Positions 10,302 through 20,673 of a DNA stretch of 64,000 nt are shown here, in pieces. The position numbers and the translations under genes were made by a program. Position 1 is the stretch's first letter. Each line of letters starts with the position of its first letter. The stretch is taken from NCBI GenBank assembly GCA_016713735.1, contig JADJOP010000032.1, positions 1 through 64,000 of the forward strand, read 5' to 3'. The notes below the pieces were generated by a model. The model searched no databases, was not told the origin of the DNA, and was given only the letters and a program-made list of their open reading frames with translations. The stretch is from Bryobacterales bacterium (lineage in GTDB: Bacteria; Acidobacteriota; Terriglobia; Bryobacterales; Bryobacteraceae).

Positions 10302-11153
10302 ATGGAACATACACTTTCCCGCCGCAGTTTCCTGGGCGCTTCGGCCGCCCTCGCCGCAGCCTCCTCGCCCCTGTTTGCCGCAGGCAAGAAACCCGTGCTC
10401 GGGCTTGAGCTCTACTCGGTTCGCAACGAACTGGCCAAGGACCTTCCCGGAACGCTCAAGGCCGTGGCCAAGATGGGCTACGAAGGGGTGGAGTTCTTCG
10501 GCCCCTACGCCGATTGGAAGCTGGACTACGCCAAGGAAGTCCGCAAGATGCTGGACGACCTCAACCTGAAGGCGCTTTCGGCGCACACGGGCGCCAAGTA
10601 TTTCACGCCCGATGAACTGGCGCGGGTGGCCGAACTCAACCTGGCCATCGGTTCGAAGTACATCGTGATGTCCAGCGCGGGCCGCGTGACGACGTTGGAT
10701 GGCTGGAAGGAAGTGGGGGCGAAGCTGACGGCGGCTGATGCCCAGTTGAAGAAGCTGAAGCTGCGCACCGGGTTTCACAACCACGCCACGGAGTTCACGC
10801 CGCTCGAAGGCAAGCGGCCGATTGAGGTGCTGGCGGCGACGACGCCGAAGAGCGTGGTGCTGCAGTTGGACGTCGGCACGTGCCTGCAGGCCGGCTCCGA
10901 TCCGATTGAGTGGACCAAGGCCAATCCGGGCCGCATCGTCTCCCTTCACCTGAAGGACTGGAAGAACGCGCCGGGGCACGAGGGCTACCGCATTCTGCTC
11001 GGCGAGGGCTACGGCAAGTTCAAGGAACTGATCCAGACGGCGGGCAAATCCGGCGGGTTGGAGTATGTTCTGGTGGAGCAGGAAGGGCACGAACTGCCGG
11101 CGCTGGAAGCTTCGGAGAAGTGCCTGCAGAATCTGAAGAAGATACTCGGGTAA
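10302..11153 (+). CDS. Exported TIM-barrel sugar phosphate isomerase/epimerase family protein
   Basis: 283 residues. The N-terminus has a twin-arginine signal (SRRSFLGASAALAAAS), so the folded protein is probably exported to the periplasm. The xylose-isomerase-like TIM barrel shows GLELYSVRNEL, MGYEGVEFFGPY, metal-site candidates FHNHATEF, LQLDVGTCLQAG and SLHLKDW, and a C-terminal VLVEQEGHE. Secreted members with this signal are frequent in Acidobacteria and Planctomycetes near sugar-oxidising enzymes; activity on a particular sugar is not established. The frame is intact, unlike the genes to the left. It is convergent with the small secreted protein gene. Confidence 0.85.
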   Translation: MEHTLSRRSFLGASAALAAASSPLFAAGKKPVLGLELYSVRNELAKDLPGTLKAVAKMGYEGVEFFGPYADWKLDYAKEVRKMLDDLNLKALSAHTGAKYFTPDELARVAELNLAIGSKYIVMSSAGRVTTLDGWKEVGAKLTAADAQLKKLKLRTGFHNHATEFTPLEGKRPIEVLAATTPKSVVLQLDVGTCLQAGSDPIEWTKANPGRIVSLHLKDWKNAPGHEGYRILLGEGYGKFKELIQTAGKSGGLEYVLVEQEGHELPALEASEKCLQNLKKILG

Positions 11154-11164
11154 GTAATGGGGCT

Positions 11165-11192
11165 GCCGCGGCGCGCATGGCCGTGCCGCGGC
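11165..11192. repeat. GC-rich inverted repeat between convergent genes
   Basis: Two copies of GCCGCGGC (11165-11172 and 11185-11192) can pair across 12 bases. It lies between the stops of two convergent genes, where a transcript-ending hairpin would be expected, but there is no following T run. Confidence 0.35.
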
Positions 11193-11210
11193 GGACCGGT
11201 TTGGCGGCGG

Positions 11211-11525
11211 TTAGCGGCGGGTCATCAACCGTTGACTCTCTTCCTGCGTCAGCGCCATGCCGGAGTTGGTTTCCACGCGCGGCATCCTGGGCGCAAAGGG
11301 AGTTTCCCCGGCGACCGGGCGCGTGCTCTCACGGTATTCAAAGTAACTTGTCTCGACGGCGAACTGGCGGTCAGACCGGGCGTCGGCGCCCTCTATCCAT
11401 GCCCGTTCGCTCATGACGGCGAACATGCCGCTGCTATCGCTGTCGGGTGAGATCGTGGAGGCGGCAAGCGGGCTTGTCAGCGCCAAACCCGAAAGAAGAA
11501 ACACGCCCAGTACATTCAAGTTCAC
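11211..11525 (-). CDS. Small secreted protein of unknown function
   Basis: 104 residues from a GTG start with GGAGG six bases upstream, which is the main reason for accepting it. The N-terminus MNLNVLGVFLLSGLALTSPLAAS is a signal peptide, giving a mature peptide of about 80 residues without cysteines. It is rich in charged residues (MSERAWIEGADARSDRQF) and ends with an Arg-rich tail. No family recognised. It is divergent from the second TonB receptor with a 368-bp gap. Confidence 0.6.
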   Translation of the reverse strand: MNLNVLGVFLLSGLALTSPLAASTISPDSDSSGMFAVMSERAWIEGADARSDRQFAVETSYFEYRESTRPVAGETPFAPRMPRVETNSGMALTQEESQRLMTRR

Positions 11526-11893
11526 AGTTAGCCTCCGGAAAAGTCGATGCCCTATCGACGCGGAAACAAGGCAAGGTTGCGAGTGGAATCGGCAGGCCCC
11601 TGCAGAGCCTGCGGTCAGTTACTACCAGGATAGAGGGGCAGCCTACCAATTTCAAATGAATATTCGGCTGCGGAATTCTTTTCCCGCGGCCTCCCCCGCG
11701 TGTTTTCTCATGTCCCCCCTCACGTGGGAAGATCAGCCTGGTAATTATTCCCGGCATGGCATCACACACAAGGCTTACGAGCGGTGATTGTCTTTTCTTC
11801 GCCCCCGTAACGTTTGCCTTCCGCCGCCGTCTCTTCAAGGTCTGCCCGCGCGCGCGTTAAGATGAGAAAACTGGGCTTTCCCCAAGTGAATCC
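11526..11893. other. Intergenic region between divergent genes
   Basis: This 368-bp stretch separates the small secreted protein gene from the TonB receptor. It is less GC-rich than its surroundings and should hold both promoters, but I found no convincing -35/-10 pair, repeat or RNA gene in it. Confidence 0.4.
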
Positions 11894-14856
11894 ATGCGAG
11901 GTCTTGTGCACCGTATTTGTGTTTGCCTGATTGCTTTCGGCCTGCTCGTTCCCGCCTTTGGGCAGACCGTGCTGGCCACGCTTGGCGGAGATGTTGCCGA
12001 CCCGTCCGGCAAGGCGGTGGCGGGAGCTGCCATTGCGGTAAGGGGGCGCGAGACGGGGCGCACTGTTGCGGGCGTGAGCGGTTCCGACGGGTCGTTCACG
12101 ATCACGGCGCTACCGGCCGGATCGTACGACGTGAGTTTTAGCGCGCGTGGCTTCAAGGTCTACGAGCGGCCGATTGAACTTGCCGTGGGCCCGTGCCCGG
12201 CGCCGCGCCCTCGGCGCAGGGGTCGGCCAGCTCGACACGAGGCAACATCTCGCTCAGTCTGAACGGTGGGCGCGAGGATGCGAACAACTTTCTGCTCGAC
12301 GGCGTGTATAACGGGAACCCGAACTTGAATGGCTCGGGCGTGGTGCCGGCGGTGGACGCCATTCGCGAGTTCGAGGTGGTGACGTCGAACTATGACGCCA
12401 GCTTCGGGCGCAACGGCGCGGGGCAGGTGAACGTGGTTCTGAAGAGCGGAGCCAACTCGCTGCACGGGGCGGTGTATGAGTTTTTCCGCAACGCGGCGCT
12501 GGATGGGACGAACTACTTTGCGCCGGCCAGCGAGCCGAAGCCGAAGTACCAGCGCAACCAGTTTGGGGCGGCGATTGGCGGACCGATCCGCAAGGACCGC
12601 ACCTTTTTCTTTGCCGATTTCGAGAGCCGCCGCACGCGCGAAGGGATCACGCGCGTGACCAACGTTCCCACCGCCATCGAGCGCACGGGCGATTTCTCGC
12701 GCAGCGGGCTGCAGTTCCTGCTTGATCCGTTCACCTTCCAACCCTTCCCCAACAGCCGCATTCCCACGAGCCGGCTGCATCCGATCGGGGTGGGCGTGGC
12801 CAGCCTCTATCCGCTCAACAACCGCAACTCGGCCGGTCAGAACTACGTGAGCTCGCCCACCGGGCGCGAGCGCAACGACCAGTTCGATGTGCGTGTGGAC
12901 CACAAGCTGGGGGCGCGCTCTGACCTCGCCTTCCGCTACAGCTTCGCCGACCGCATGCTGTATGAGCCGTTCACCGGTCCCAACTTCGCCGCCGTGCCCG
13001 GCTACGGCAACGACGTGCCGCGGCGGACGCAGAACGCCATGGCCACGCACACACACGCCTTCACGCCGGCGCTGTTGAACGAATTCCGCGCCGGGTTCAA
13101 CCGCAATGCCAGCTCCGTGCTGCAGGAGAACCGCGACCGCAACATCAGCGCCTCGCTGGGGCTGCCCGTCTTTGCCGGGGCGCGCGCCAATGGCCTCACC
13201 TACTTCAGCGTGCCCGGCTATTCCGCGCTCGGCGACGAATACAACAACCCGCAGCAGACCAACATCAACTCGCTACAGTTGATCGACCAGCTCTCGTGGA
13301 TCCGCGGGCGGCATCATCTGAAGTTCGGCTTCGACTACCGGCGGCTGCAACAGAACGCGTTCCGCGACATCCAGGCGCGCGGCCTGATCAACTTTGTCGG
13401 TTATACGGGCAACGCCCTGGCTGAACTGCTGCAGGGGCTGCCCGCGGTGACGGGCATCGCGCGCGTGGACAATCCGCAGTACCTGCGTGGCTCGAGCGCC
13501 AGCGGCTTTGTGAACGACAACTGGCGCGCCACCTCACGGCTTACGCTCACGCTCGGCCTGCGCTATGAGTACAACACGCCGCCCTACGACCGCTACAACC
13601 GGGCCAACCTCTACGATGCGGCCACGGGCGGACTAGTGGCGGCAGGCTCCGGCTCCATGCCGCGCGCGGGCTACACAAACGACCGCAACAACTTTGCTCC
13701 ACGCCTCGGGTTGGCCTGGACGCTGGGCTCGCGGGGCGACACCGTGGTCCGCGCCGGCTACGGCTTCTATTACGACCAGAATCCGCTCGCTCCGGGCGAG
13801 GGCCTCTACTTCAACGCTCCTTACTACGACTTCCGGCTCTATGTCACTTCGGCGCAGTTTCCTCTGCTGCTGCACAATCCTTATCCGGCGAATTATCCGT
13901 TTCCCTCGCCGCCGTCGTCGCTGTCGTTCCAGCGCGACCTGCGCACGGGGTATCTGCAGCATTGGAACCTCGGCATCCAGCACCAACTGGGATCGAACCG
14001 GGTGATGGAAATCGCCTATGCCGGTTCGAAGGGAACGAAGCTGCTCTCGGCGCGCGACATCAACCAACCGGACCCGAGCCCGACCGACGTGCCGCTGCGC
14101 CCCAACTTCCGCTTCGCCGACATCAACCAACTGGAGTCGCGCGCCAACTCGAACTACCAGAGCCTGCAGGCGCGCTTCCAACAGCGCTTGTCGAACGGCA
14201 TCTCGGCGATTGCCAGCTACACGTGGGCGAAGTCGATCGACGACGCATCGAGCTTTTTCCCCAGCGCCGGCGACGCCAACTTTCCGCAGGACAGCCGCAA
14301 CGTCGGCCCGGAGCGGGCGCGTTCGAACTTCGACGTCCGGCAGCGCCTCACGGCGGGCTACACCTGGGAGCTTCCCTTCGGCCGGGGCCGCTGGTATGGC
14401 GGCTGGCAGACCTCCGGCATCTGGACCTTCCAAACGGGCCGGCCGTTCACGGTGGCGCTGTTGAGCGAACTGGATAACTCCGGCACGGGGCGCTCGTCGC
14501 TCGGCTTCGGCGCCAATGACCGGCCGCATGTGCTGCGCAACCCCACGCTCGACAACCCCACGCCCGAGCGCTGGTTCGACACCACCGCGTTTGCCATCCC
14601 TACAAAGGGCACCTTCGGCAATGCCGGCCGCAATATTCTCGACGGCCCCGGCCTGCAGAACATCAACGCCTCGCTGTTGAAGAACTTCAACTTGACCGAA
14701 GCGGCGCGCCTGCAGTTCCGCTTCGAGGCGTTCAACCTGCTCGACCACACGAATTTCGATCTGCCGAACCTGTTTGTCGGTTCGCCGACGTTCGGGCGTG
14801 TCAGTTCGGCGCAGCCGCCGCGGCACATCCAGCTTGGGCTCAAGTTGCTGTTTTGA
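11894..14856 (+). CDS. Oar-like TonB-dependent receptor with a frame break and an apparent gap in the linker/plug
   Basis: Signal peptide [20 protein letters not shown], then a carboxypeptidase regulatory-like domain ([36 protein letters not shown]). At about 12195 the frame changes and the text jumps from the end of that domain (IELAVG) to [14 protein letters not shown]. Compared with the receptor at 1479-5148, roughly 65 residues covering the linker and start of the plug are absent. The rest is continuous: [27 protein letters not shown], barrel strands, and the end [10 protein letters not shown]. Outer-membrane import of an unknown substrate is likely. The 3' end overlaps the convergent helicase gene by 17 bp. 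Confidence 0.8.
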
Positions 14857-17800
14857 CCTGTGGCGCGGTCCATTCGCGCCAGGCTCCCAGCAGCGGGAAG
14901 TAGAGCCCCAAGCGGACCTCCTCGCCCGGCGCGACGACGCGGGCGTAGCGTTCCAGTTGCTCGCGGTAGCGGCGCTGTTCTTCGTCGAGGAAGGCCTCGA
15001 GTCCGCCGCCTTCGTGCGTGCTCGTCTTGAAATCGATGACCCAGCGCAGGCCGTGTTCGTCGACGAAGGTGCAGTCGACGCGGTAGTTCGTCACCTCGCC
15101 GCCCGAAGCGACGGTGAGGCCGAACTCGCGGCGGTCGCCGGCGTGGCGCGTCAACACCCAGCGGCCCCGCGCATCGGCCAGGGTTTCCACGAGCGCCCGT
15201 TCGACGCGTTGCAGCGCCTCGTCCAGTTCCGCGGGCGGTACGCCGAGGGTGGCCAGTTGGGCCCGCATGGCCGGACTGCGTTGGCGCACGCGGGCGGCGC
15301 TCCACTGCTCCAGCCCCTCTTCGGCGATGCGCGTCAACCACGCATGCACGACGACGCCGACATGCCGCAGCGAGTCACCGACCCACTCATAGCTGTGGCG
15401 CTCCGGCGTCTCCTCCACGGTCTCCGCGGCGCGCCAGCGAATGGCCTCTTCCTCGGGCGGGGTCTGCCAGCCTGAGGCGACGCGCCGCAGTTGGGGATAC
15501 TCCGCTTCGGCAGCTTCGTCGGCCTGCTCCAATGGCGGTTTCATCGCGAGAAACTGATCACTCACCGCGCCCCACAGGGCATGGAGCATGGAGCCGGAGC
15601 GCGGCGTCTTCCACTCGTGTTTGGCGGCGTTCCACTCGATCTGGCCGAGCAGGTGCAGGCGCCGCCTGGCGCGTGTCGCGGCCACGTAGAGCAGGCGGCG
15701 CAGTTCGTTCTTCTCGCGCTCGGAGCGGTAACCGGCAAGGTAGGAGCCGGCCTCTTCCTGCTCGCCCGTGGGCGCCACGGCCGCCATCAACGTGTGCTCC
15801 ACGCCGTTCAGCGGCAGCCGCACCATGCGGATGAGTTCGGTCTCCGGGGGGCGCTTGCCCTTGTCCAGACCGGGGATGATCACGGTGTCGAACTCCAGCC
15901 CCTTGGACTTGTGAATCGTCATCAACTGCAGGCGCTCATTGGCCGCCGGATCAGGCGCCGCGAAGAGCCTCTCCGTCTGCGCCTGCAGCACAGCGAACTG
16001 CGCCTCACCGCCTTCATCCACCGTATCGAGCAAATCGAGAAACGCCTGCGCGTCGGCGGCATCGCGCGCATTGCGCTTCTGGTCCAGACACTCCGGACCG
16101 CCCAGGGCGCGCCACGTCTCTTCGACCAATTCGCGCAGCCGTACGCGCCGCGCCCGCTCGAGGCCGGCATCGATCACCGGCGCGATGCGTGTCCAACGAC
16201 GACGGCCTTCCTCGCTCAAGGCGTGCGCGCGGAGATCAAGCAGCCGCCGCATCGCTTCCTTCGGCGCGCCTTCGGCAAGCGCGCTCAAGTCGCATAGCGT
16301 GAGGCCGCACCAAGGGGCGCGCAGCAGGGCCAGCCAGCTGACGCGATCCATGGGATCGAGCAACGCGCGCGTGAGGGAGAGCAGATCGAGCACCGGTTGC
16401 CGCTCGCTGAGCGCGTCGATGTCGACGGCGCGGAAGGGGATGCCTCGCTCCTGCAATTCCGCGATGATGTGCACGAGGTCAGCGCGCCGCCGGGCGAGGA
16501 CAGCCACCGTGCCCTCGGGCTCGCGCAGCGCCTCTGCGATGAGGTCGGCCGTGCGCGCGGCTTCACCGGCGTCGTCGCCTTTGACAAAGGGATGGAGTGT
16601 GACCGCTGCACCAGCCTCCGCGGCGCGTGTAGGCCGGGCGTCGGTGTAGGGGATGGCGCCCGTGGCGGCGTCTTCAATGGCCGCCAGAACATCGGGAAAG
16701 GTCGTGTTGACCCATTCGACGATACCGGCCTGGGAGCGGAAGTTCGCTTCGAGCGTGAGCGGCGCCAGTTTCAGTTCGCCCAGCCCGTGGGCGCGCAGGT
16801 CAAGGAAGTTGGCCACCTCGGCCTCGCGAAAGAGATAGATCGACTGCATCGGATCGCCGACGAGAAACACGGTCCGGGGTGGCTCTTCGTTCAAGCCCGC
16901 CCAGCCGGCGGTGAGGCGCTTGATCAAATCGAGGTGAGTCACCGAGGTGTCCTGCATCTCGTCGATGAGCAGGTGTTCGATGCGTTCGCCGAGGGCGAGG
17001 GCGAGGTCGGTGGGGTCCTCAGTCGTACCCAGAGCGCGGAGCGCGGCCAGGGAGAGTTCGATGAAGTCCACCTCGCCGCGCAACTGGAATTGCACGCGCA
17101 GTTCAGCCACGGCGTGGCGCAGGAGGCGCAGGGCGGCGGCCAGCACACGCCAGGCGTGCTCCTCGTAGCGCGGTTCGGGGAGCTTGGGAATGCGCGCCAG
17201 CGCCACGACCAGCCCTGGGGCGAGCGTCATCCCCGTCCACGGCGCGGGCAGCTTCTTGCGCGGCTCGCCCTTTTGCGTCAGGAGCCGCGCGGCGAGTTCC
17301 TTCCAGTCGGCGAGGGTCCGCGGAAGCTCTTCCAACAGCGGCATGCGTTCCGCCGCCAGCGACAGCTCATAGTTCACGGCTGCGCTCAAGGACTCTTCCA
17401 ACACAGGCCGCAGATCCTCCACATCGCCGCTCAAGCCGACGCGCGGCAACCACTGATCGCGGCGCTGCAACATGGAGGAGATGAGGGCCGCCAGCCTCCC
17501 GGCGTCGTTTTCCAGGTGGAGGAGCAGTTCGCGCACATCGGCCGCCAGCGGGTTGTCAGAGCCGAGCATGCGGATGGTGGCGGCGGCTGCTGCCTGATAG
17601 GACTCGCTCGAATCCTCGGCCGGCTCCATCGCCCCGCCGAGTCCGCCCAGCACGGGCAGGCGGCCGGCGAGCCAGGCACAGAGCGAGTCGATGGTCTGGA
17701 TGCGCATCCGCTGCGGACTGGCAAGCAGTTCCCAGCCGCGCGCCTGATCGCGCTCCCAGACGGCCCGCGCCAGGCGCCAGGTTTCGAGCTTGTGCGGCTC

Positions 17801-18058
17801 GACGGGTGCATTCCCGCGCGCTGCATGGAGCGACTCGACGACGCGCTCGCGCATCTCGCCCGCCGCCTTGCGCGTGAAGGTGATGGCCATCACGCGTTCG
17901 GGCTCATCCACTTGCGCCAGCAGGACGAGGTAGCGCTGGATGAGCAGCTCCGTTTTGCCCGAGCCGGCCGGGGCCTGCACGAGGAACGACTGGCTGGGGT
18001 CGAGCGCGCGAGCGCGCTGCGCGGCATCGGGCGGCAGAGCGGCGCTAGGAGCCGGCAT
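14840..18058 (-). CDS. UvrD/REP-family helicase-nuclease, AddA/RecB-like
   Basis: 1,072 residues. ATP-dependent DNA unwinding and degradation for double-strand-break repair. Walker A is APAGSGKT at about residues 29-36. Later motifs are [10 protein letters not shown] (Walker B), [29 protein letters not shown] and [17 protein letters not shown]. The C-terminal PD-(D/E)XK nuclease appears as [18 protein letters not shown] and [10 protein letters not shown]. The start MPAPSAAL is preceded by AAGGAGGG; a longer start at 18091 lacks support. It overlaps the upstream AddB-like gene by 14 bp, so the two are co-translated. No RecD-like third subunit is present, consistent with an AddAB-type complex. 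Confidence 0.88.
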   Translation of the reverse strand: MPAPSAALPPDAAQRARALDPSQSFLVQAPAGSGKTELLIQRYLVLLAQVDEPERVMAITFTRKAAGEMRERVVESLHAARGNAPVEPHKLETWRLARAVWERDQARGWELLASPQRMRIQTIDSLCAWLAGRLPVLGGLGGAMEPAEDSSESYQAAAAATIRMLGSDNPLAADVRELLLHLENDAGRLAALISSMLQRRDQWLPRVGLSGDVEDLRPVLEESLSAAVNYELSLAAERMPLLEELPRTLADWKELAARLLTQKGEPRKKLPAPWTGMTLAPGLVVALARIPKLPEPRYEEHAWRVLAAALRLLRHAVAELRVQFQLRGEVDFIELSLAALRALGTTEDPTDLALALGERIEHLLIDEMQDTSVTHLDLIKRLTAGWAGLNEEPPRTVFLVGDPMQSIYLFREAEVANFLDLRAHGLGELKLAPLTLEANFRSQAGIVEWVNTTFPDVLAAIEDAATGAIPYTDARPTRAAEAGAAVTLHPFVKGDDAGEAARTADLIAEALREPEGTVAVLARRRADLVHIIAELQERGIPFRAVDIDALSERQPVLDLLSLTRALLDPMDRVSWLALLRAPWCGLTLCDLSALAEGAPKEAMRRLLDLRAHALSEEGRRRWTRIAPVIDAGLERARRVRLRELVEETWRALGGPECLDQKRNARDAADAQAFLDLLDTVDEGGEAQFAVLQAQTERLFAAPDPAANERLQLMTIHKSKGLEFDTVIIPGLDKGKRPPETELIRMVRLPLNGVEHTLMAAVAPTGEQEEAGSYLAGYRSEREKNELRRLLYVAATRARRRLHLLGQIEWNAAKHEWKTPRSGSMLHALWGAVSDQFLAMKPPLEQADEAAEAEYPQLRRVASGWQTPPEEEAIRWRAAETVEETPERHSYEWVGDSLRHVGVVVHAWLTRIAEEGLEQWSAARVRQRSPAMRAQLATLGVPPAELDEALQRVERALVETLADARGRWVLTRHAGDRREFGLTVASGGEVTNYRVDCTFVDEHGLRWVIDFKTSTHEGGGLEAFLDEEQRRYREQLERYARVVAPGEEVRLGLYFPLLGAWREWTAPQVKTAT

Positions 18059-20639
18059 CGTCGTCACCCTCCTTTCGCGGAGGCGCTTCATTCACGCGGC
18101 ACAACGCGGGCAGGTGGCAGTTGGCGCATGACTGCGTCGACTTGGGCGCAACGGCGGCCCAACCGCCGCGATGCTCCACGGCGAGATTCTCCAGCACGCG
18201 CCGCCATTCGGTGACGCGGTCGGCCATCGCGCCTTCACCCGGCTTGACCTTGGGAAGGATTCCCGCTTCTTCGGCCACGCCCCTGAACTTCGGCTCGGCC
18301 CGCTTCAGCTGCGCGAAGGCCAGGGCCGCCACGGGTTGCTTCGCCGCCACGGCATAGAGCGGCACCTGCGGCTCATCGGGCCGCTCACCGTCCCAGGCCG
18401 CGGGCGAAGGCGCGTTGCTCTTGTAGTCGATCAGCACCAGACGGCCATCGTCCAACTCGTCGCGCCGGTCGTATTGCGTGCGCAGCTTGAGGCCGCCCAA
18501 CTCGACGTTGACGACGCGCTCGCTGCCGGTGACGCGGAAGTTTCGCTCGCGCTGCTTCTCGACATCCATCCACAACGCGAGGAGCCGCTCCAGGCGCTGT
18601 TGCTCGACGTCGCGGACGCGCGCGTCGAAGGCTTCGGTGAGCCCCTCGGCGCACTCGGTGATGGCGCGGCGGACTGCGGTGCGGATGATGAGCGCGAGGC
18701 GCCCGGGCGCGGTTTCGCGCAGTGTGGCGAGGTCCTTGAGCACCTCCCAGCAGAAACGGATGGCGGCATGGAGGAGGACGCCGCGCTCCTGCGCCGAAAG
18801 CCCGATTTCGGCCTCGGGGAACTCGTCGGCCCGCAGGCGGTGAAGGGCAAAGGCACGGAACGGGCAGTGGGCCTGGTCGCGCAACAGCGACGCTCCGCCG
18901 CGGCCTTCCACCTGCGCGAACTCCGGAGCCTGCGCGTCGTCCAACTGTTCCGATGGGGCGCACTCCCACCCCGGCTCTTCGGCCTCGGCCGCCTGCCGGA
19001 ACTCGCCGGAGAACAGCGGGCTGGCCATCAACGGCTCCTCGCCATCAGCCCGCGCATGGCTCACGGTGACCTCCGGCGCACATCGCAACAGCTCCCCGGT
19101 GGCTTCGCGGTGATGACGCAGCCACAGCTCGGGCGTCACTTCAGGCATGCGCGCCGCGCGTTGCAGGGAGAGCGGCAGGAGCGGCACCGGCTGCGCCGGC
19201 GGCGGCCAGGCACGATCCTGAAAGCCGGCCAGCCAGACGGCGTCGAAGGTCAACCCGGCGGCCTCGCTGACGCTCATCAGCTGCAGCGGCTGGCCGGTTT
19301 CCTCGGTTTGGAACACAGTCTCGCGGGCGATGAGATGGAGATGTTCGGCGGCTTGGTGGGCCGTAACCTCACTGGCGATGGAATCGAGCGAGGCCAGCTC
19401 GGCGAGGGCATCGCGGAGCCGTTCCATCGCCTGGTACTCGTCGCTTGTGGGCGTGCGGCCGGGCCAGCCCATGATGCGAAACAGGCGCGAGAACTCGCGC
19501 GCCCACACCGCCGGCCTCTGTTGCGGAGGCAACTCGCGCCGCCGCGCCTCCCACTCCATGGCCAGACGCGCCAGGGCGGGAGTGGCGGGCCCGCCGAGAT
19601 CCAACACGCGCACCGCGCCGCCGCGTTGGCGCAGTTCGAGCGCCCGCCCCGCTCGCGCGATGCGCTCTTCTTCCGCGCCGCCGACGTAGGGCGACAGCAG
19701 CAGCGCCGCCGCCGTCTCTGCTTCGACGCGCTCAGAGGCGAGCGCCGTCAGATGCAGCGCCGCCCGCACCACGCCAACCGAAGCCAGCGCGCGGCCGAGC
19801 GAGAGGTGATAGGGGGGTGGCTCTCCGCCTCCGCGAGGAAAGGCGCGCGAAAGCGCCGCTTCCCACTCGTCGCGGGCGGCGCGCAGATCGGGCACGATGA
19901 TGGCCAGGCGCTGCTTCGTATCGCCGCGCAGACGCTCTAGCGCCCAAGCGGCGGCGGCGCGCATTTCGGCCTGCGGCGTAGGTGAGGAGATGCGGCTGGG
20001 CTCGACGCCCATCCATGATTCCGGCTCATACTCAACGATCCGCGTGCCGGCCTTGTGCAGCGCCTCCAGCAGCAGGGTGAGGCGGGGCGGGCGTTGTTGC
20101 GCAAGCCCCGCCAGCACGACCACCGCCGGGGCCTCCACGCTGCCCTGCTCCAAGGCCGCCGCGACGGTTTCGGCCAGTTGGGCGCGGGATTGCAGCCCAG
20201 CCCGTTTACAGCGCCGGAAGAACTCGCGCGCCCACTCACGGAACGCGATGGGATCGTCGGCCAGATCCCAGGCCGCATCGCGCATCGGCAGCCGCCATTC
20301 GGCCACGGTGCTCCAGGCATGGGCGGCCTGCTCGGCGGCGCGTTGGGGATTGAGGATGTCAGCGGCCTGGGACGAAGACTCGATCACCTGCCGCCAGAGC
20401 AGCGTCTCCTGGCGCGGGTTCAGCCACACGGTGGCGTCGCCGGCGGCGACGGCCAGGCGCGCGGCCATGGCGTCGAGCCATGCCTCAAAGGCCAGCGCCT
20501 GCGGAGTGGCCCACTGGCGGCGGCCCGCCTCCTGTTGGAGGCGCGCGTACTCGGCATGCACGCGCCGCGCCAGCCGCGTGGTGGCGGTGAGGCAGAGCGC
20601 GCCCTGTTCGAGCAGCGCGGCCAGTTCGTTCGGCGTCAC
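18045..20639 (-). CDS. AddB-like PD-(D/E)XK nuclease with an Fe-S cluster signature
   Basis: 864 residues. The N-terminal two thirds are a degenerate helicase-like scaffold lacking a Walker A motif (LTATTRLARRVHAEYARLQQ, LIARETVF, LMSVSEAAGLTFDAVWLAGF). The C-terminal nuclease contains RTQYDRRDEL and VLIDYKS. Four cysteines, Cys592 (AHCPFRAF) and Cys838, Cys841 and Cys847 (CANCHLPALC), match the iron-sulfur arrangement of AddB nucleases. It resembles proteins annotated as probable DNA repair protein that pair with UvrD-type helicases. Its stop lies inside the start of the AddA-like gene. Confidence 0.85.
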   Translation of the reverse strand: MTPNELAALLEQGALCLTATTRLARRVHAEYARLQQEAGRRQWATPQALAFEAWLDAMAARLAVAAGDATVWLNPRQETLLWRQVIESSSQAADILNPQRAAEQAAHAWSTVAEWRLPMRDAAWDLADDPIAFREWAREFFRRCKRAGLQSRAQLAETVAAALEQGSVEAPAVVVLAGLAQQRPPRLTLLLEALHKAGTRIVEYEPESWMGVEPSRISSPTPQAEMRAAAAWALERLRGDTKQRLAIIVPDLRAARDEWEAALSRAFPRGGGEPPPYHLSLGRALASVGVVRAALHLTALASERVEAETAAALLLSPYVGGAEEERIARAGRALELRQRGGAVRVLDLGGPATPALARLAMEWEARRRELPPQQRPAVWAREFSRLFRIMGWPGRTPTSDEYQAMERLRDALAELASLDSIASEVTAHQAAEHLHLIARETVFQTEETGQPLQLMSVSEAAGLTFDAVWLAGFQDRAWPPPAQPVPLLPLSLQRAARMPEVTPELWLRHHREATGELLRCAPEVTVSHARADGEEPLMASPLFSGEFRQAAEAEEPGWECAPSEQLDDAQAPEFAQVEGRGGASLLRDQAHCPFRAFALHRLRADEFPEAEIGLSAQERGVLLHAAIRFCWEVLKDLATLRETAPGRLALIIRTAVRRAITECAEGLTEAFDARVRDVEQQRLERLLALWMDVEKQRERNFRVTGSERVVNVELGGLKLRTQYDRRDELDDGRLVLIDYKSNAPSPAAWDGERPDEPQVPLYAVAAKQPVAALAFAQLKRAEPKFRGVAEEAGILPKVKPGEGAMADRVTEWRRVLENLAVEHRGGWAAVAPKSTQSCANCHLPALCRVNEAPPRKEGDDDAGS

Positions 20640-20673
20640 TCCGTCATCATCGCGCAGACCGCGGCTGTGCGGT

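Noticed and set aside
13633..14826. Minus-strand open frame (397 codons) inside the second TonB receptor
   Set aside because: The receptor barrel reads continuously on the plus strand through this whole region.
16397..18214. Long plus-strand open frame (605 codons) opposite the AddA-like gene
   Set aside because: It is antisense to a well-supported helicase with all motifs intact. High GC keeps opposite frames open, and its translation has no domain-like pattern.
18171..19940. Plus-strand open frame (589 codons) opposite the AddB-like gene
   Set aside because: Antisense shadow of a gene with a clear Fe-S and nuclease signature; composition is low-complexity Arg/Ala/Gly.
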